NCBI RefSeq assembly: GCF_030291135.1
Contig: NZ_CP127409.1
Location: 930,001 to 994,000 of the forward strand
DNA length: 64,000 nt
Source of the DNA: Rhodanobacter thiooxydans
GTDB lineage: Bacteria; Pseudomonadota; Gammaproteobacteria; Xanthomonadales; Rhodanobacteraceae
Reading direction: 5' to 3'
The notes under the pieces were generated by a model, which was not told where the DNA came from, searched no databases, and worked only from the letters and a program-made list of their open reading frames with translations. The translations under genes and the position numbers were made by a program. This document shows positions 1 to 9,289 of this stretch, piece by piece (the stretch's first letter is position 1; every line of letters starts with the position of its first letter).

Positions 1-332
1 CGCTGCTGACCCAGGCCAGCGACAGCGCCGTGGTGTTCGTGCTGGACGATCCGGAATTGCTGCAGCGTGCACACTGGGGTGCTTACGGCGCATCGAAGGC
101 AGCACTGGAACGGTTCGTGGCGATCCTGCACGAGGAAACCGATGGCGGCCCGTTGCGCACCCATGCGATGCTGCCCGGGCCGATGCGCACGGCGCTGCGG
201 CAGCTGGCCTATTTCGGCGAAGACATCCTGCAGCGGCCATTGCCGGATGCGGCGGCCGCGGCGGCGGTCTACCTGCTCAGTGCGCAGGGCGCGCCAGCGC
301 GTGGCGCGGTACTGGACCTGCGGGCAGATTGA
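1..332 (+). CDS. Short-chain dehydrogenase/reductase, C-terminal part (cut by window edge)
   Basis: The reading frame is open from base 3 to the stop at 330-332, so only the last ~109 residues of an NAD(P)-dependent short-chain dehydrogenase are present. The visible part holds the catalytic Y-x-x-x-K (in AYGASKAAL) followed by the helix and the P-G-P-x-x-T loop typical of the family. The short variable tail after it resembles YciK-like oxidoreductases. The Rossmann nucleotide-binding half lies outside the window, so cofactor and substrate cannot be read. Family assignment is good; the specific function is unknown. Confidence 0.75.
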   Translation, partial: LLTQASDSAVVFVLDDPELLQRAHWGAYGASKAALERFVAILHEETDGGPLRTHAMLPGPMRTALRQLAYFGEDILQRPLPDAAAAAAVYLLSAQGAPARGAVLDLRAD

Positions 333-382
333 TGGTTTATCCGGCGGCGCCACAGCGTGCCGCCAGCCAGAAGGGAGTCGAG

Positions 383-994
383 ATGGAATCGCAGATGACC
401 ACATTGTCGGCGGGCATCCTGCTGTTCCTGATCATGGACCCGCTGGGCAATATCCCGCTGTTCCTGAGCCTGTTGAAGAACGTGCCGCCGAAGCGGCGGC
501 GCCATGTCATGGTGCGCGAGTTGCTGATCGCACTGGGCGTGCTGCTGGCATTCCTGTTCGGTGGCCAGTTCATCCTCAAGCTGCTGCAGCTGAAGCAGGA
601 GTCGATCAGCATCGCCGGTGGCATCGTGCTGTTCCTGATCGGCATCCGCATGGTGTTTCCGCCGGCCGACGGCAGCGGCATCTTCGGCAAGTCCGGCGGC
701 GGCGAACCGTTCATCGTGCCGATGGCGATCCCCGGCGTGGCCGGGCCTTCGGCCATGGCCGCGTTGCTGCTGCTGACCAACACCCAGCCCGGCCGCACCG
801 CCGACTGGACTATCGCGCTGCTGCTGGCGTGGCTGGCCAGCTCGCTGATCCTGCTCAGCGCCACCTATCTGTTCCGCTGGCTGGGCGAAAGTGTGCTGAC
901 GGCGCTGGAGCGCGTGATGGGCATGCTGCTGATCGCACTGTCGGTGCAGATGTTCATGGCCGGCGTGGCGGCGTTCCTGCACATGAACGTTTGA
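383..994 (+). CDS. MarC family integral membrane protein
   Basis: A 203-residue, very hydrophobic protein with about six membrane segments. It carries the family hallmarks: an MDPLGNIPLFL motif in the first helix and PFIVPMAIPGVAGPSA in the middle. The ATG at 383 was chosen because an AAGGGAG ribosome-binding site lies at 371-377; an upstream in-frame ATG at 329 has none. MarC/YhgN proteins are inner-membrane proteins of uncertain role; the old link to multiple antibiotic resistance was not upheld for MarC. It follows the SDR gene by about 50 bp and could be co-transcribed. Confidence 0.85.
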   Translation: MESQMTTLSAGILLFLIMDPLGNIPLFLSLLKNVPPKRRRHVMVRELLIALGVLLAFLFGGQFILKLLQLKQESISIAGGIVLFLIGIRMVFPPADGSGIFGKSGGGEPFIVPMAIPGVAGPSAMAALLLLTNTQPGRTADWTIALLLAWLASSLILLSATYLFRWLGESVLTALERVMGMLLIALSVQMFMAGVAAFLHMNV

Positions 995-1092
995 AACGGT
1001 GACCTTGCCCTGTTGTCGCAGGGCAGGGTTCGCATGATCGTGCGGCTGTCATAATCGGGCGGCAGGATGGTGGGGAACCCGAGGAGGCAGAC

Positions 1093-2805
1093 ATGCTGAG
1101 CATCGAACAGTCTCTTGTCGACCGAGTGCCCTGGTTGGCGCAGTACCCGCGTCTGCGCCGGCCGATGGCGGGCATGCTCGGGCGGCTGGCCGACGAAGAC
1201 GGCTTCAACCGCGTACTGGGCCGGGTTGGAGCCGCCGAAGGCTTCGATTTCGTCGATCGCGTGCTGGACGTGCTCGGCACCACCCATCACGTCAATCCCG
1301 GCGACCTCGAGAATATTCCGGTCGACGGCCCGCTGCTGGTGGTGGCCAACCATCCGCTGGGCATGCAGGATGCGCTGGCACTGCTGCAACTGATCGGCTC
1401 GGTACGCCGCGACGTGCGTTTTCTGGGCAACGACTGGCTGGCGACGGTACCGCAACTGGGCCAGCTGCTGCTGCCGGTGGACGTGTTCGGCAAGGGCGCC
1501 GCCTCGCGCCTGCGCGGCATCTACCGCGCGCTGGAGAACGGCGAGGCGCTGATCGTGTTTCCTGCCGGCGAAGTGTCACGCGTGCGCGCCGGCGGCGTGC
1601 GCGACGGCCGCTGGTCGGACGGCTTCGCGCGGCTGTCGTTGCGCAGCAAGGCGCCGGTGTTGCCGGTGCACGTCTCGGCGCGCAACTCGGCGATGTTCTA
1701 CGGCCTGTCGATGCTGGCCAAGCCGCTGAGCACGGCGATGCTGCCGCGCGAGGCGGTGGCGCCGGGCAAGCGGCGGATCGGCTTCAGCATCGGCGCCCTG
1801 GTCAGCGCCGAGGAGCTCGCGCAGCGCAGCGACAGCTCGCCGAAGCAGGCAGCGAAACTGATGCGCCGGCACGTCTACCGGGTCGGCCAGCATCGCGGCC
1901 TGGTCTTCGGCGGGCAGGCACCACTGGCGTTGCCCGAACCGAGCGATCGGGTCGCGGCGGAACTGGCGCACAGCGAGAAACTGGCTGACCTCGGTGACGG
2001 CAAGCAGGCGTGGCTGTTCAGGGGCAGCCTTGACAGCGCGGTGATGCACGAGATCGGCCGGCTGCGCGAGCTGACCTTCCGCAAGGTCGGCGAAGGTACC
2101 GGCGCCCGGCGCGACCTGGATGCCTACGATGCGCACTACGAGCATCTGGTGTTGTGGGACCCGCAGGCGCTACGCATCGTCGGTGCCTACCGCTTCGGCC
2201 ATGGCGGCCGGCTGATCGCCGAACGCGGCATGGCCGGCTTGTACACCTCCAGCCTGTTCTCCTATTCGCCGGCGCTGGAATCGCGGCTGGCGCAGGGGAT
2301 GGAGCTGGGGCGCAGCTTCATCGCGCCGGCGTACTGGCGTTCGCGCGCGCTGGACCAGCTGTGGCAGGGCATCGGCCTGTACCTGCAGCGGCATCCGGAG
2401 CTGCGTTACCTGTTCGGTCCGGTCAGCATGTCGGTGAGTCTGCCGCGCGAGGCGCGCGAGTGGATCGCCGCGGCGCACCAGCACTATTTCGGTGCGCCGG
2501 GACTGGCCGCTGCACGTCAGCCTTTCGTGGTCTCGCCCGAAGTGGTGCAGGGCGTGCGCGCGGCGCTGGAGGGGCTCGATGCCGCCGCCGGCCTGGGCCA
2601 GCTGAAACACCATCTGGATGCGCTCGGCGTCAGCATGCCGGTGCTGTACCGCCAGTATGTCGACCTGGTCGAGCCTGCCGGCGTGCAGTTCCTCGACTTC
2701 GGCGAGGATCCGGATTTTTCCGGCTGCGTGGACGGCCTGGTGATGCTCGACCTGGCGAACCTGAAGCCGGCGAAACGTGCACGCTATCTCGGCAAGCGAG
2801 ACTGA
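1093..2805 (+). CDS. Bifunctional acyltransferase: PlsC-like N-terminal half, OlsB/haemolysin-like GNAT C-terminal half
   Basis: The 570-residue product joins two acyltransferase modules. Residues ~70-260 form a PlsC-type lysophospholipid acyltransferase domain with an NHPLGMQD motif (86-93, the N-H-x5-D catalytic signature) and FPAGEVSR (156-163, the substrate-binding FPxG element). Residues ~285-550 resemble OlsB, the acyl-ACP-dependent ornithine N-acyltransferase also annotated as haemolysin-like GNAT (RELTFRKVGEGTGARRDLDAYD). This domain order matches OlsF, a single-protein ornithine lipid synthase described in Serratia. Making ornithine lipids, a phosphorus-free membrane lipid, is therefore the likely role, but substrate use is inferred. 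The start at 1093 has a GAGGAGG site just upstream. Confidence 0.75.
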   Translation: MLSIEQSLVDRVPWLAQYPRLRRPMAGMLGRLADEDGFNRVLGRVGAAEGFDFVDRVLDVLGTTHHVNPGDLENIPVDGPLLVVANHPLGMQDALALLQLIGSVRRDVRFLGNDWLATVPQLGQLLLPVDVFGKGAASRLRGIYRALENGEALIVFPAGEVSRVRAGGVRDGRWSDGFARLSLRSKAPVLPVHVSARNSAMFYGLSMLAKPLSTAMLPREAVAPGKRRIGFSIGALVSAEELAQRSDSSPKQAAKLMRRHVYRVGQHRGLVFGGQAPLALPEPSDRVAAELAHSEKLADLGDGKQAWLFRGSLDSAVMHEIGRLRELTFRKVGEGTGARRDLDAYDAHYEHLVLWDPQALRIVGAYRFGHGGRLIAERGMAGLYTSSLFSYSPALESRLAQGMELGRSFIAPAYWRSRALDQLWQGIGLYLQRHPELRYLFGPVSMSVSLPREAREWIAAAHQHYFGAPGLAAARQPFVVSPEVVQGVRAALEGLDAAAGLGQLKHHLDALGVSMPVLYRQYVDLVEPAGVQFLDFGEDPDFSGCVDGLVMLDLANLKPAKRARYLGKRD

Positions 2806-3167
2806 TCCGGCTCACACAGCGTGGCGGATCGTGATGCGGCGGGGGAAATGCCGGGGCAGCGTGGCGTGAATCCGTCAGGTTGATTCAAAAGGTTCTGAGG
2901 CCGGCCAGGGGCGGGTGGCGGCAACTGCAGGCGTGCAAGATGTTACGAAAGTGTCATACAATGCCGTTAAAATCGCTTAACAATCGCCGCTGGCGGGAAG
3001 GTCCGGCGAGCTGAAACCTGGCGCTCCATGTTTGATGGAGTCGCGGTAATACCACAACCGGGGTCACGCATCGCGTCGATGCTGCGCCTGGCATGCGCCG
3101 GGCCGGGTCGGGCTTTTTGGCCTCAATTCAAGAGTTTTTTCGTTGCGAGCCTGAGGGTCGATCAAGA
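2806..3167 (+). promoter_or_regulatory. Long leader region of the TonB receptor gene, with a hairpin at 3024-3040
   Basis: This 362-bp gap has no convincing gene. It contains a locally AT-richer patch (about 2880-2990) with a TACAAT -10-like hexamer at 2957-2962, but no good -35 box at 17 bp. Further down is a perfect inverted repeat, CTCCAT-GTTTG-ATGGAG (3024-3040), about 125 bp before the start codon. It could fold in the mRNA leader or be a protein site. Promoter placement is tentative. Confidence 0.35.
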
Positions 3168-6100
3168 ATGAACAGCCGAATTCGCGCCAAACTCCTGCCG
3201 TTTGCCATTGCCTCATTGCTGGCGGCGTCGGTGCCTGCCATCGCGCAGGACACCTCCTCCTCGATCAGCGGCCGCGTGCTCGACGCGAACGGCCAGCCGG
3301 TCGCCGGCGCCACCGTGCAGATCGTGCACGAGCCGTCGGGCACCACCAAGATGGTTACCACCGACAGCAACGGCCGCTATGCCGCGCAGGGTCTGCGCGT
3401 GGGTGGCCCGTTCGACGTGAAGGCCAGCAAGGACGGCGTGCAGGCCGACCACGACAACGTTTACCTGCAATTGGCCCAGGAATCGGCCATCAACATCACG
3501 CTGGCCGGTGCCAGTACGCAGCAGGCCGCCGAGCTGAGCGGCGTGACGGTCTCGGCCAGCACCCTGGCGCAGACCTTCAGCCCCGACAACAAGGGCATCT
3601 CGACCAACGTTTCCCGGCGCGAAATCGAAGCCATGCCGGCGCCGGACCGTTCGATCCAGAACATCGTCCGCCTCGATCCGCGCATCGTGGTCACCGACCG
3701 TGAACGCGGCGAGTTCTCGGCCATCGGCCAGAACAGCCGCTACAACAACATCACGGTGGACTCGGTCAGCGCGAACGATCCATTCGGCCTGAACGCGAAC
3801 GGCCTGCCGACCCTGGCTACACCGATCTCGCAGGACACGATCGAGGAATACAACATCTCCACGGCGAACTACGACACGTCCATCCGCCGCGGCGTGGGCG
3901 CCAACGTGAATGCCGTCACCAAGAGCGGCACCAACGATTTCCATGGTTCGGTCTACTACGTATTCCAGAACCAGAACATGATCGGCAAGAACGAGAACGA
4001 CGCGAAGTACACCGCGTTCGATCGCCAGTGGACGGGTGGCGCGACGGTAGGTGGCCCGATCGTCAAGGACAAGCTGTTCTTCTTCCTCTCCGCCGAAAAG
4101 AGCGTGAAGGTGGGGGCGGGCAGCCCCTATGGCCCGGAGGATTCCAATGCCTCCTCGCCGATCATCGGGCTGACCTCGTCGCAGGTGCAGCAGGTGCTCG
4201 CAGCCGCCAAGTCGCTGGGCCTGGCTGACCCGGGCAGCTACGGCGGCGGCAACACCAACCTGCAGGACAAGCGCTACCTCGGCAAGATCGACTGGAACAT
4301 CAGCGACAACCACCGCGCCAGCTTCACCTACAGCCAGACCAAGGAAACCAAGCCGGTCATCACCGGCAGCAACACCAACCTGGTGCTGTCCAGCGGCTGG
4401 TACACCACCAACGTGGACAGCAAGAGCTACGCGCTGCACTTCTACGACGACTGGTCGCCGAGCTTCTCCACCGACACCACGGTGTCTTATGCGAAGTTCG
4501 ACCAGCTGCGCGGCCCCTACAACGGCGTTGCGAGCCCCGACGTACGGGTGTACCCGACCACGTTCAACGACGGCACCTCTGTGGAGTTTGGTACCGAGTA
4601 CTCCAGCCAGGCCAACGTGCTCAAGACCAAGACCCTGAACTTCGCCTGGGCCGGCACCTATTACGCCGGTGACCACACGATCAAGGGCGGCTTCGACTAC
4701 GAGCACAACGACGTCTACAACCTGTTCCTGCAGAACGCCTTCGGCAGCTACACCTTCGAGGACGGCAACGGCAAGACTGGCCTGGAGAACTTCCTGGCGG
4801 GCAACTACTACCAGTACCGCTACAACCGTCCGGCGGATGGCCTGAGCGAGGCCGACGTCGCCGCTGCCTTCAAGATGAAGCAGTGGGGCGTGTTCCTGCA
4901 GGATACCTGGCAGGTGAACAGCAACTTGTCGGTGCAGTACGGCGTGCGCGTGGACATTCCGCTGGTCAGCGACCAGCCGATCTACAACGCTAAGTTTGCC
5001 GCGGCTCCGGTGGCCGGCAGCTACAACCCGGTCACCCGCACCGGCACGCCAGCCACGGGCGGCTTCGGCCGCACCAACCAGACCACCATCAACGGCAACC
5101 GCGTGATCCAGCCGCGCCTGTCGTTCAACTACGCGTTCGATACCGAGCGGATGACCCAGCTGCGTGGTGGCGCAGGCCTGTTCATCTCCAATCCGCCCAC
5201 CGTCTGGCTCGGCAACATCTACTCCAACTCGGGCGTCACCCAGACCCAGTTCAATTGCGGCCCGACCCAGTCCGGTTGCAAGACCAACCTGCCGGCGTTC
5301 AGTGCCGATCCGTACCACCAGAACGACGGCACGCCGGGTACCGGTGCCCAGACCGTCAACACCATCGAGCCGGGCTTCCGCCTGCCGAGCGTGTGGAAGT
5401 TCTCGCTGGGCTTCGACAAGGAACTGCCGTGGTGGGGTCTGATCGCCACCGCCGACTACGAGCACATCAAGGTGCGCGACGCGATCTGGTACCAGAACTA
5501 CAACACCGGCGCGCCGACCGCCGTGCTGCCGGACGGCCGCTTCAGCTACTACAAGGACATTGCGCTGGATCCGCGCAACAAGGCACAGTCGAACCGCTAC
5601 CTGGCCAACAAGTCGTTCACCGACGGCACCATCAACCTGGCTGACACCAGCCGCGGCAAGGCGGACAGCCTGGCGCTGTCGTTGAAGAAGCCGTTCTCGG
5701 AAGACTGGTCGGGCATGATCGGCTTCACCTGGAGCCGTGCGACCGAGGTGAACCCGGGTACGTCCAGCGTGGCCCGCTCGAACTACGTCAACAGCTACAT
5801 CACCAACCCGGGCGAGAACAAGGCGAGCCCGTCGAACTACTCGATCCCGCGCCGCGTGATGGCCAGCCTGAACTGGCAGCATCGCTTCTTCGGCGACTAC
5901 GCCACCAGCGCCAGCATCTTCTACGACGGCCACAACGCCGCGCCGTACAGCTGGGCCTTCGGCAACGATGCCAACGGCGACGGCGTGACCAACGACCTGG
6001 TCTACATTCCGAAGGCGGGCGAGGTGGAGTTCCGCTCCAACGTCAGCCAGCAGAAGATCGACCAGTTCTACGCCTACATCCAGAAGAACGACTACCTGAA

Positions 6101-6482
6101 GAACCACGAGGGCGGCATCGCCGGTCGCAACGGTGACCGCGCGGGCTGGATCAACCAGATCGACCTGAGCTTCAGCCAGGAGATCCCAGGCATCTTCAAG
6201 GGCAACAAGGGCATCATCAAGCTCGACGTCTACAACTTCACGAACCTGCTGAACAAGAAGTGGGGCATCGAGAAGCGGGTGGGCTTCCCGGGCGGCCGCG
6301 CCCTCGCCGACTACTATGGCGTGGACACGGCCACCGGCAAGTACATCTACGACATCAGCGGCGCCAACTACACCGACGGGAACGGCAACTACGCGCCGCG
6401 GGCCATTCCGACCTACGTGAACTTCGGCGACGATCTCGCCCAGCGCTGGTCGGTATTGCTGACGGTCAAGTACACGTTCTGA
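3168..6482 (+). CDS. Oar-like TonB-dependent outer membrane receptor
   Basis: The 1104-residue product starts with a signal peptide (KLLPFAIASLLAASVPAIAQ, cleaved near residue 25). A carboxypeptidase-regulatory-like beta-sandwich follows (about 29-110: SGRVLDANGQPVAGATV), then a plug domain (about 130-260) and a large beta-barrel ending in the aromatic terminus VKYTF. This is the Oar-like class, abundant in xanthomonads, which imports large substrates or peptides using the TonB/ExbBD system. The ATG at 3168 was preferred over one at 3093 because the signal peptide starts there and a GAGGG lies at 3153-3157. It is a single-gene unit closed by a strong terminator. The substrate cannot be read from sequence. 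Confidence 0.88.
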   Translation: MNSRIRAKLLPFAIASLLAASVPAIAQDTSSSISGRVLDANGQPVAGATVQIVHEPSGTTKMVTTDSNGRYAAQGLRVGGPFDVKASKDGVQADHDNVYLQLAQESAINITLAGASTQQAAELSGVTVSASTLAQTFSPDNKGISTNVSRREIEAMPAPDRSIQNIVRLDPRIVVTDRERGEFSAIGQNSRYNNITVDSVSANDPFGLNANGLPTLATPISQDTIEEYNISTANYDTSIRRGVGANVNAVTKSGTNDFHGSVYYVFQNQNMIGKNENDAKYTAFDRQWTGGATVGGPIVKDKLFFFLSAEKSVKVGAGSPYGPEDSNASSPIIGLTSSQVQQVLAAAKSLGLADPGSYGGGNTNLQDKRYLGKIDWNISDNHRASFTYSQTKETKPVITGSNTNLVLSSGWYTTNVDSKSYALHFYDDWSPSFSTDTTVSYAKFDQLRGPYNGVASPDVRVYPTTFNDGTSVEFGTEYSSQANVLKTKTLNFAWAGTYYAGDHTIKGGFDYEHNDVYNLFLQNAFGSYTFEDGNGKTGLENFLAGNYYQYRYNRPADGLSEADVAAAFKMKQWGVFLQDTWQVNSNLSVQYGVRVDIPLVSDQPIYNAKFAAAPVAGSYNPVTRTGTPATGGFGRTNQTTINGNRVIQPRLSFNYAFDTERMTQLRGGAGLFISNPPTVWLGNIYSNSGVTQTQFNCGPTQSGCKTNLPAFSADPYHQNDGTPGTGAQTVNTIEPGFRLPSVWKFSLGFDKELPWWGLIATADYEHIKVRDAIWYQNYNTGAPTAVLPDGRFSYYKDIALDPRNKAQSNRYLANKSFTDGTINLADTSRGKADSLALSLKKPFSEDWSGMIGFTWSRATEVNPGTSSVARSNYVNSYITNPGENKASPSNYSIPRRVMASLNWQHRFFGDYATSASIFYDGHNAAPYSWAFGNDANGDGVTNDLVYIPKAGEVEFRSNVSQQKIDQFYAYIQKNDYLKNHEGGIAGRNGDRAGWINQIDLSFSQEIPGIFKGNKGIIKLDVYNFTNLLNKKWGIEKRVGFPGGRALADYYGVDTATGKYIYDISGANYTDGNGNYAPRAIPTYVNFGDDLAQRWSVLLTVKYTF

Positions 6483-6508
6483 TTGCCCGTCACCAGCTTG
6501 GCCTACGA

Positions 6509-6536
6509 CCGGCGCCCGCGAGGGCGCCGGTTTTTT
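6509..6536 (+). terminator. Intrinsic terminator after the TonB receptor gene
   Basis: A perfect nine-pair stem CCGGCGCCC / GGGCGCCGG with a GCGA loop (6509-6530) is followed by six T residues. It lies 27 bp after the stop codon, so it ends the receptor transcript. Confidence 0.92.
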
Positions 6537-6633
6537 CTTGTCTTGACCCATGCCCACCTGGCAAGGGAAGCTAAGCGGTCCGCCATGGCACTGCATGAGG
6601 CAGCCACGCCGTCAGCGGCAGGAGAATGACTGG

Positions 6634-8034
6634 ATGAACGATTTTCAGGCTGGCGGCGCCGGCAAACCCGGCACCGTCAGCGCACGCATCTCGCCGATCG
6701 GCGGCCTGGACGTCCTTTCCCGCAACGAGGTGGCGCGCCTGCGCGGCGCCAGTGGTTCGGGCCTGCACGCACTGCTGCGGCGCTGCGCGCTGGCAGTGCT
6801 GACCTCCGGCAACATCAGCGATGACCCGCGCGCGATTCTGGAGCAATACCCGGATTTCGACATCCAGGTGCTGCAGCAGGATCGCGGCATGAAGATCGAG
6901 CTGTCCAACGCGCCGTCGCAGGCGTTCGTGGACGGCCAGATCATCCGCGGCATCAACGAGCTGCTGGTCGCGGTGGTGCGCGACATCGTGTACGTATCGA
7001 CCCAGCTGGAACAGATCGGCTTCGACCTGGATGCTTCCGCCGCGCTGACCCAGAGCGTGTTCGAGATCCTGCGCAACGCGCGCATCCTCAAGCCGCAGGT
7101 CGATCCGAACCTGGTGGTGTGCTGGGGCGGCCATTCGATCTCGCGCGAGGAGTACGACTACACCAAGCTGGTCGGCTACCAGCTCGGCCTGCGCGGGCTG
7201 GACATCTGCACCGGCTGCGGCCCGGGCGCGATGAAGGGGCCGATGAAGGGCGCCACCATCTCGCACGCCAAGCAGCGGCGCCGGCACAACCGCTACATCG
7301 GCATCACCGAGCCGGGCATCATCGCCGCCGAGTCGCCTAACCCGATCGTCAACCACCTGGTGATCATGCCGGACATCGAGAAGCGGCTGGAGGCGTTCGT
7401 GCGCCTGGGCCACGGCATCATCGTGTTCCCCGGCGGCGTCGGCACGGCCGAGGAGATCCTCTACCTGCTCGGCATCCTGCTGCACCCGGACAACGCCAGC
7501 ACGCCGTTCCCGCTGATCTTCACCGGGCCGCGCCAGTCGGCCGCCTATTTCGAGCAGATCGACCGCTTCCTGCGGCTCAGTCTGGGCGACGAGGTGGCCA
7601 GGCACTACCAGATCATCGTGGACGATCCGGAGACGGTGGCGCGCACGATGATCAAGGGCCTCGAAAAGGTGCGCCACAACCGCCTGGACACCAAGGACGC
7701 GTTCTTCTTCAACTGGGCGCTGCAGATCCCGCTGGAGTTCCAGCAGCCGTTCCGCCCCACTCACGAGGCGATGCGCGCACTGCAGCTCCATCACGACCGT
7801 CCGCGGCACGAGCTGGCGGCCGACCTGCGCCGGGCATTTTCCGGCATCGTCGCCGGCAACGTGAAAGAAGAGGGCGTGCAGGCGATCGAGCGGGATGGCC
7901 CGTTCGTCATCGATGGCGACGCGGACATCATGCGCGCGCTGGACAAGCTGCTGCAGGCGTTCGTCGACCAGCATCGCATGAAGCTTCCCGGCGGCACCGC
8001 ATACGAGCCGTGCTACCGGGTGCTGAACGCCTGA
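6634..8034 (+). CDS. ppnN: Pyrimidine/purine nucleotide 5'-monophosphate nucleosidase
   Basis: The 466-residue protein matches PpnN (formerly YgdH) in length and layout. PpnN hydrolyses nucleoside monophosphates to base plus ribose 5-phosphate and responds to (p)ppGpp. The central LOG-like Rossmann domain carries GPGAMKGPMKGA and the catalytic P-G-G-x-G-T-x-x-E motif (FPGGVGTAEE), flanked by the family's N- and C-terminal domains. The ATG at 6634 follows AGGAGA by 8 bases. It appears monocistronic, between a terminator and tRNA-Asn. Confidence 0.9.
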   Translation: MNDFQAGGAGKPGTVSARISPIGGLDVLSRNEVARLRGASGSGLHALLRRCALAVLTSGNISDDPRAILEQYPDFDIQVLQQDRGMKIELSNAPSQAFVDGQIIRGINELLVAVVRDIVYVSTQLEQIGFDLDASAALTQSVFEILRNARILKPQVDPNLVVCWGGHSISREEYDYTKLVGYQLGLRGLDICTGCGPGAMKGPMKGATISHAKQRRRHNRYIGITEPGIIAAESPNPIVNHLVIMPDIEKRLEAFVRLGHGIIVFPGGVGTAEEILYLLGILLHPDNASTPFPLIFTGPRQSAAYFEQIDRFLRLSLGDEVARHYQIIVDDPETVARTMIKGLEKVRHNRLDTKDAFFFNWALQIPLEFQQPFRPTHEAMRALQLHHDRPRHELAADLRRAFSGIVAGNVKEEGVQAIERDGPFVIDGDADIMRALDKLLQAFVDQHRMKLPGGTAYEPCYRVLNA

Positions 8035-8104
8035 AAAAAAGTGTGGCGGCCGCTCCGCGGCAACTTGACAGTTCGCCGCACGCTCAGCAAACTACGCAGC
8101 TCAC

Positions 8105-8181
8105 GCCCGAATAGCTCAGCTGGTTAGAGCACTTGACTGTTAATCAGGGGGTCGTTGGTTCGAGTCCAACTTCGGGCGCCA
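8105..8181 (+). tRNA. tRNA-Asn (GTT)
   Basis: Cloverleaf of 77 nt including an encoded CCA (8179-8181). The acceptor stem is GCCCGAA / TTCGGGC with discriminator G. The D-arm is TAGCTCAGCTGGTTAGAGC, the anticodon loop CTGTTAA holds GTT at 8139-8141, and the T-arm GGTTCGAGTCC is standard. The anticodon gives asparagine. Confidence 0.96.
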
Positions 8182-8190
8182 AATGCAGAC

Positions 8191-8224
8191 AAGGGCCGGC
8201 AGCGATGCCGGCCCTTGTTCTTTT
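8191..8224 (+). terminator. Terminator downstream of tRNA-Asn
   Basis: A perfect ten-pair stem AAGGGCCGGC / GCCGGCCCTT with a six-base loop (8191-8216) is followed by GTTCTTTT. It lies 9 bp after the tRNA CCA end. Confidence 0.88.
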
Positions 8225-8401
8225 CGTGCCGGGCAAAAACGGGCACGAATGCGCCGGTGCGGCGTCATGGCATACCGACCGTCCCACGGCAATCGCCACC
8301 ATTGCGTATCATCGCGATATATTTCGCCGTACGTTGGCGTACCGACTACGGCCTGGCGCCATCAGGCCTGATCCGATCCGCGCGATTCCCACAGGTTCCC
8401 C

Positions 8402-9163
8402 ATGCGTCACGACAATCCGGCAGGCCGCCTGCCCGAGCCACCCAATCCGATCGCCGACGACGGCGACGAGACGCATTTCTGCCGCACCTGTGCATTCTCC
8501 GGGGCGTGCATCGCGGAGGGTTACGGCAAGCCGGAGCTGGTCGAGCTGCATTGCCTGGTCGAGCACGTCGGACCATTCCATGCCGGCGAGCACATCTTCC
8601 GCACCGGCGATCCGTTCCGCTCGATCTTCGCGGTGCGCGCCGGCACGGTGAAGACCAGCATGGTCGATTCCGCCGGACGCGAGCAGGTGCTCGGTTTCTA
8701 CCTGCCCGGCGAAGTGATCGGCCTCAACGCGATCTACCCGGATCAGTTTCCGTGCGATGCGGTGGCACTGGACACGGCCTACTTCTGTCGCTTCTCGTTC
8801 CCCGCGATGAGTGCGCTGGCCACGCGCATGCCGGCGGTGCAGCAGCGGCTGTTCCGGCTGATCAGCAAGGAGCTGGGCATGGCCACCCTGCTCGCTGGCG
8901 ACCACAACGCCGACGTGCGCATGGCGGCCTTTCTCACCGACCTCGCCGCACGCTATGAGGAGCGCGGCTTCTCCGGTACGCGCTTCCACCTCAGCATGTC
9001 GCGTGGCGACATCGCCAACTACCTGCGGCTGGCGGCCGAGACGGTGAGCCGGGTGCTCAGCCGTTTCCGCCAGCAGGGTCTGATCGAACTGGAGGGGCGC
9101 GAAATGCTGTTGCGCGACCCCGAAAGGCTGCGCGAGATCGGCAAGAATCTGCTGGCGCACTGA
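8402..9163 (+). CDS. FNR/Anr-type oxygen-sensing transcriptional regulator (first copy)
   Basis: A Crp/FNR-family regulator of 253 residues. It has C27-x2-C30-x5-C36 and an internal C118, the spacing of the [4Fe-4S] ligands of E. coli FNR (C20, C23, C29, C122), so it should sense oxygen directly. A cyclic-nucleotide-type beta roll and dimer helix follow. The recognition helix reads ETVSRVLSR; the E-x-x-S-R residues are those that contact TTGAT in FNR. It sits just upstream of nirK and is the obvious candidate to bind the boxes in this window. Its own upstream region has a TATATT hexamer (8318-8323) and a GTACG-TTGG-CGTAC palindrome (8329-8342). Confidence 0.9.
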   Translation: MRHDNPAGRLPEPPNPIADDGDETHFCRTCAFSGACIAEGYGKPELVELHCLVEHVGPFHAGEHIFRTGDPFRSIFAVRAGTVKTSMVDSAGREQVLGFYLPGEVIGLNAIYPDQFPCDAVALDTAYFCRFSFPAMSALATRMPAVQQRLFRLISKELGMATLLAGDHNADVRMAAFLTDLAARYEERGFSGTRFHLSMSRGDIANYLRLAAETVSRVLSRFRQQGLIELEGREMLLRDPERLREIGKNLLAH

Positions 9164-9219
9164 GCGCCTTCGCGGCAGCTGTGGCGGCTTGACGCAGCAG
9201 CCGTTTTCCATCGGCAGAG

Positions 9220-9260
9220 ATGACATACGTCAAGCGCGATTTGCGACGTCTCCCTAGGCT
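9220..9260 (+). promoter_or_regulatory. FNR/Dnr-type box and -10 element of nirK
   Basis: ATGAC-ATAC-GTCAA (9220-9233) matches the FNR/Dnr consensus at nine of ten half-site positions when C/G variants are allowed. A TAGGCT hexamer (9255-9260) begins 28.5 bp from the box centre, as in class II FNR promoters. The same TAGGCT occurs at the deo promoter. The nirK ATG is 56 bp downstream of the box. Confidence 0.75.
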
Positions 9261-9289
9261 CTGCACGCAGAAACCACAGGGAGATACCC

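Noticed and set aside
3213..6596. Very long reverse-strand open frame under the TonB receptor gene
   Set aside because: It is the antisense of a well-supported gene in GC-rich DNA, with a low-complexity Val/Ala/Arg composition and no family features.
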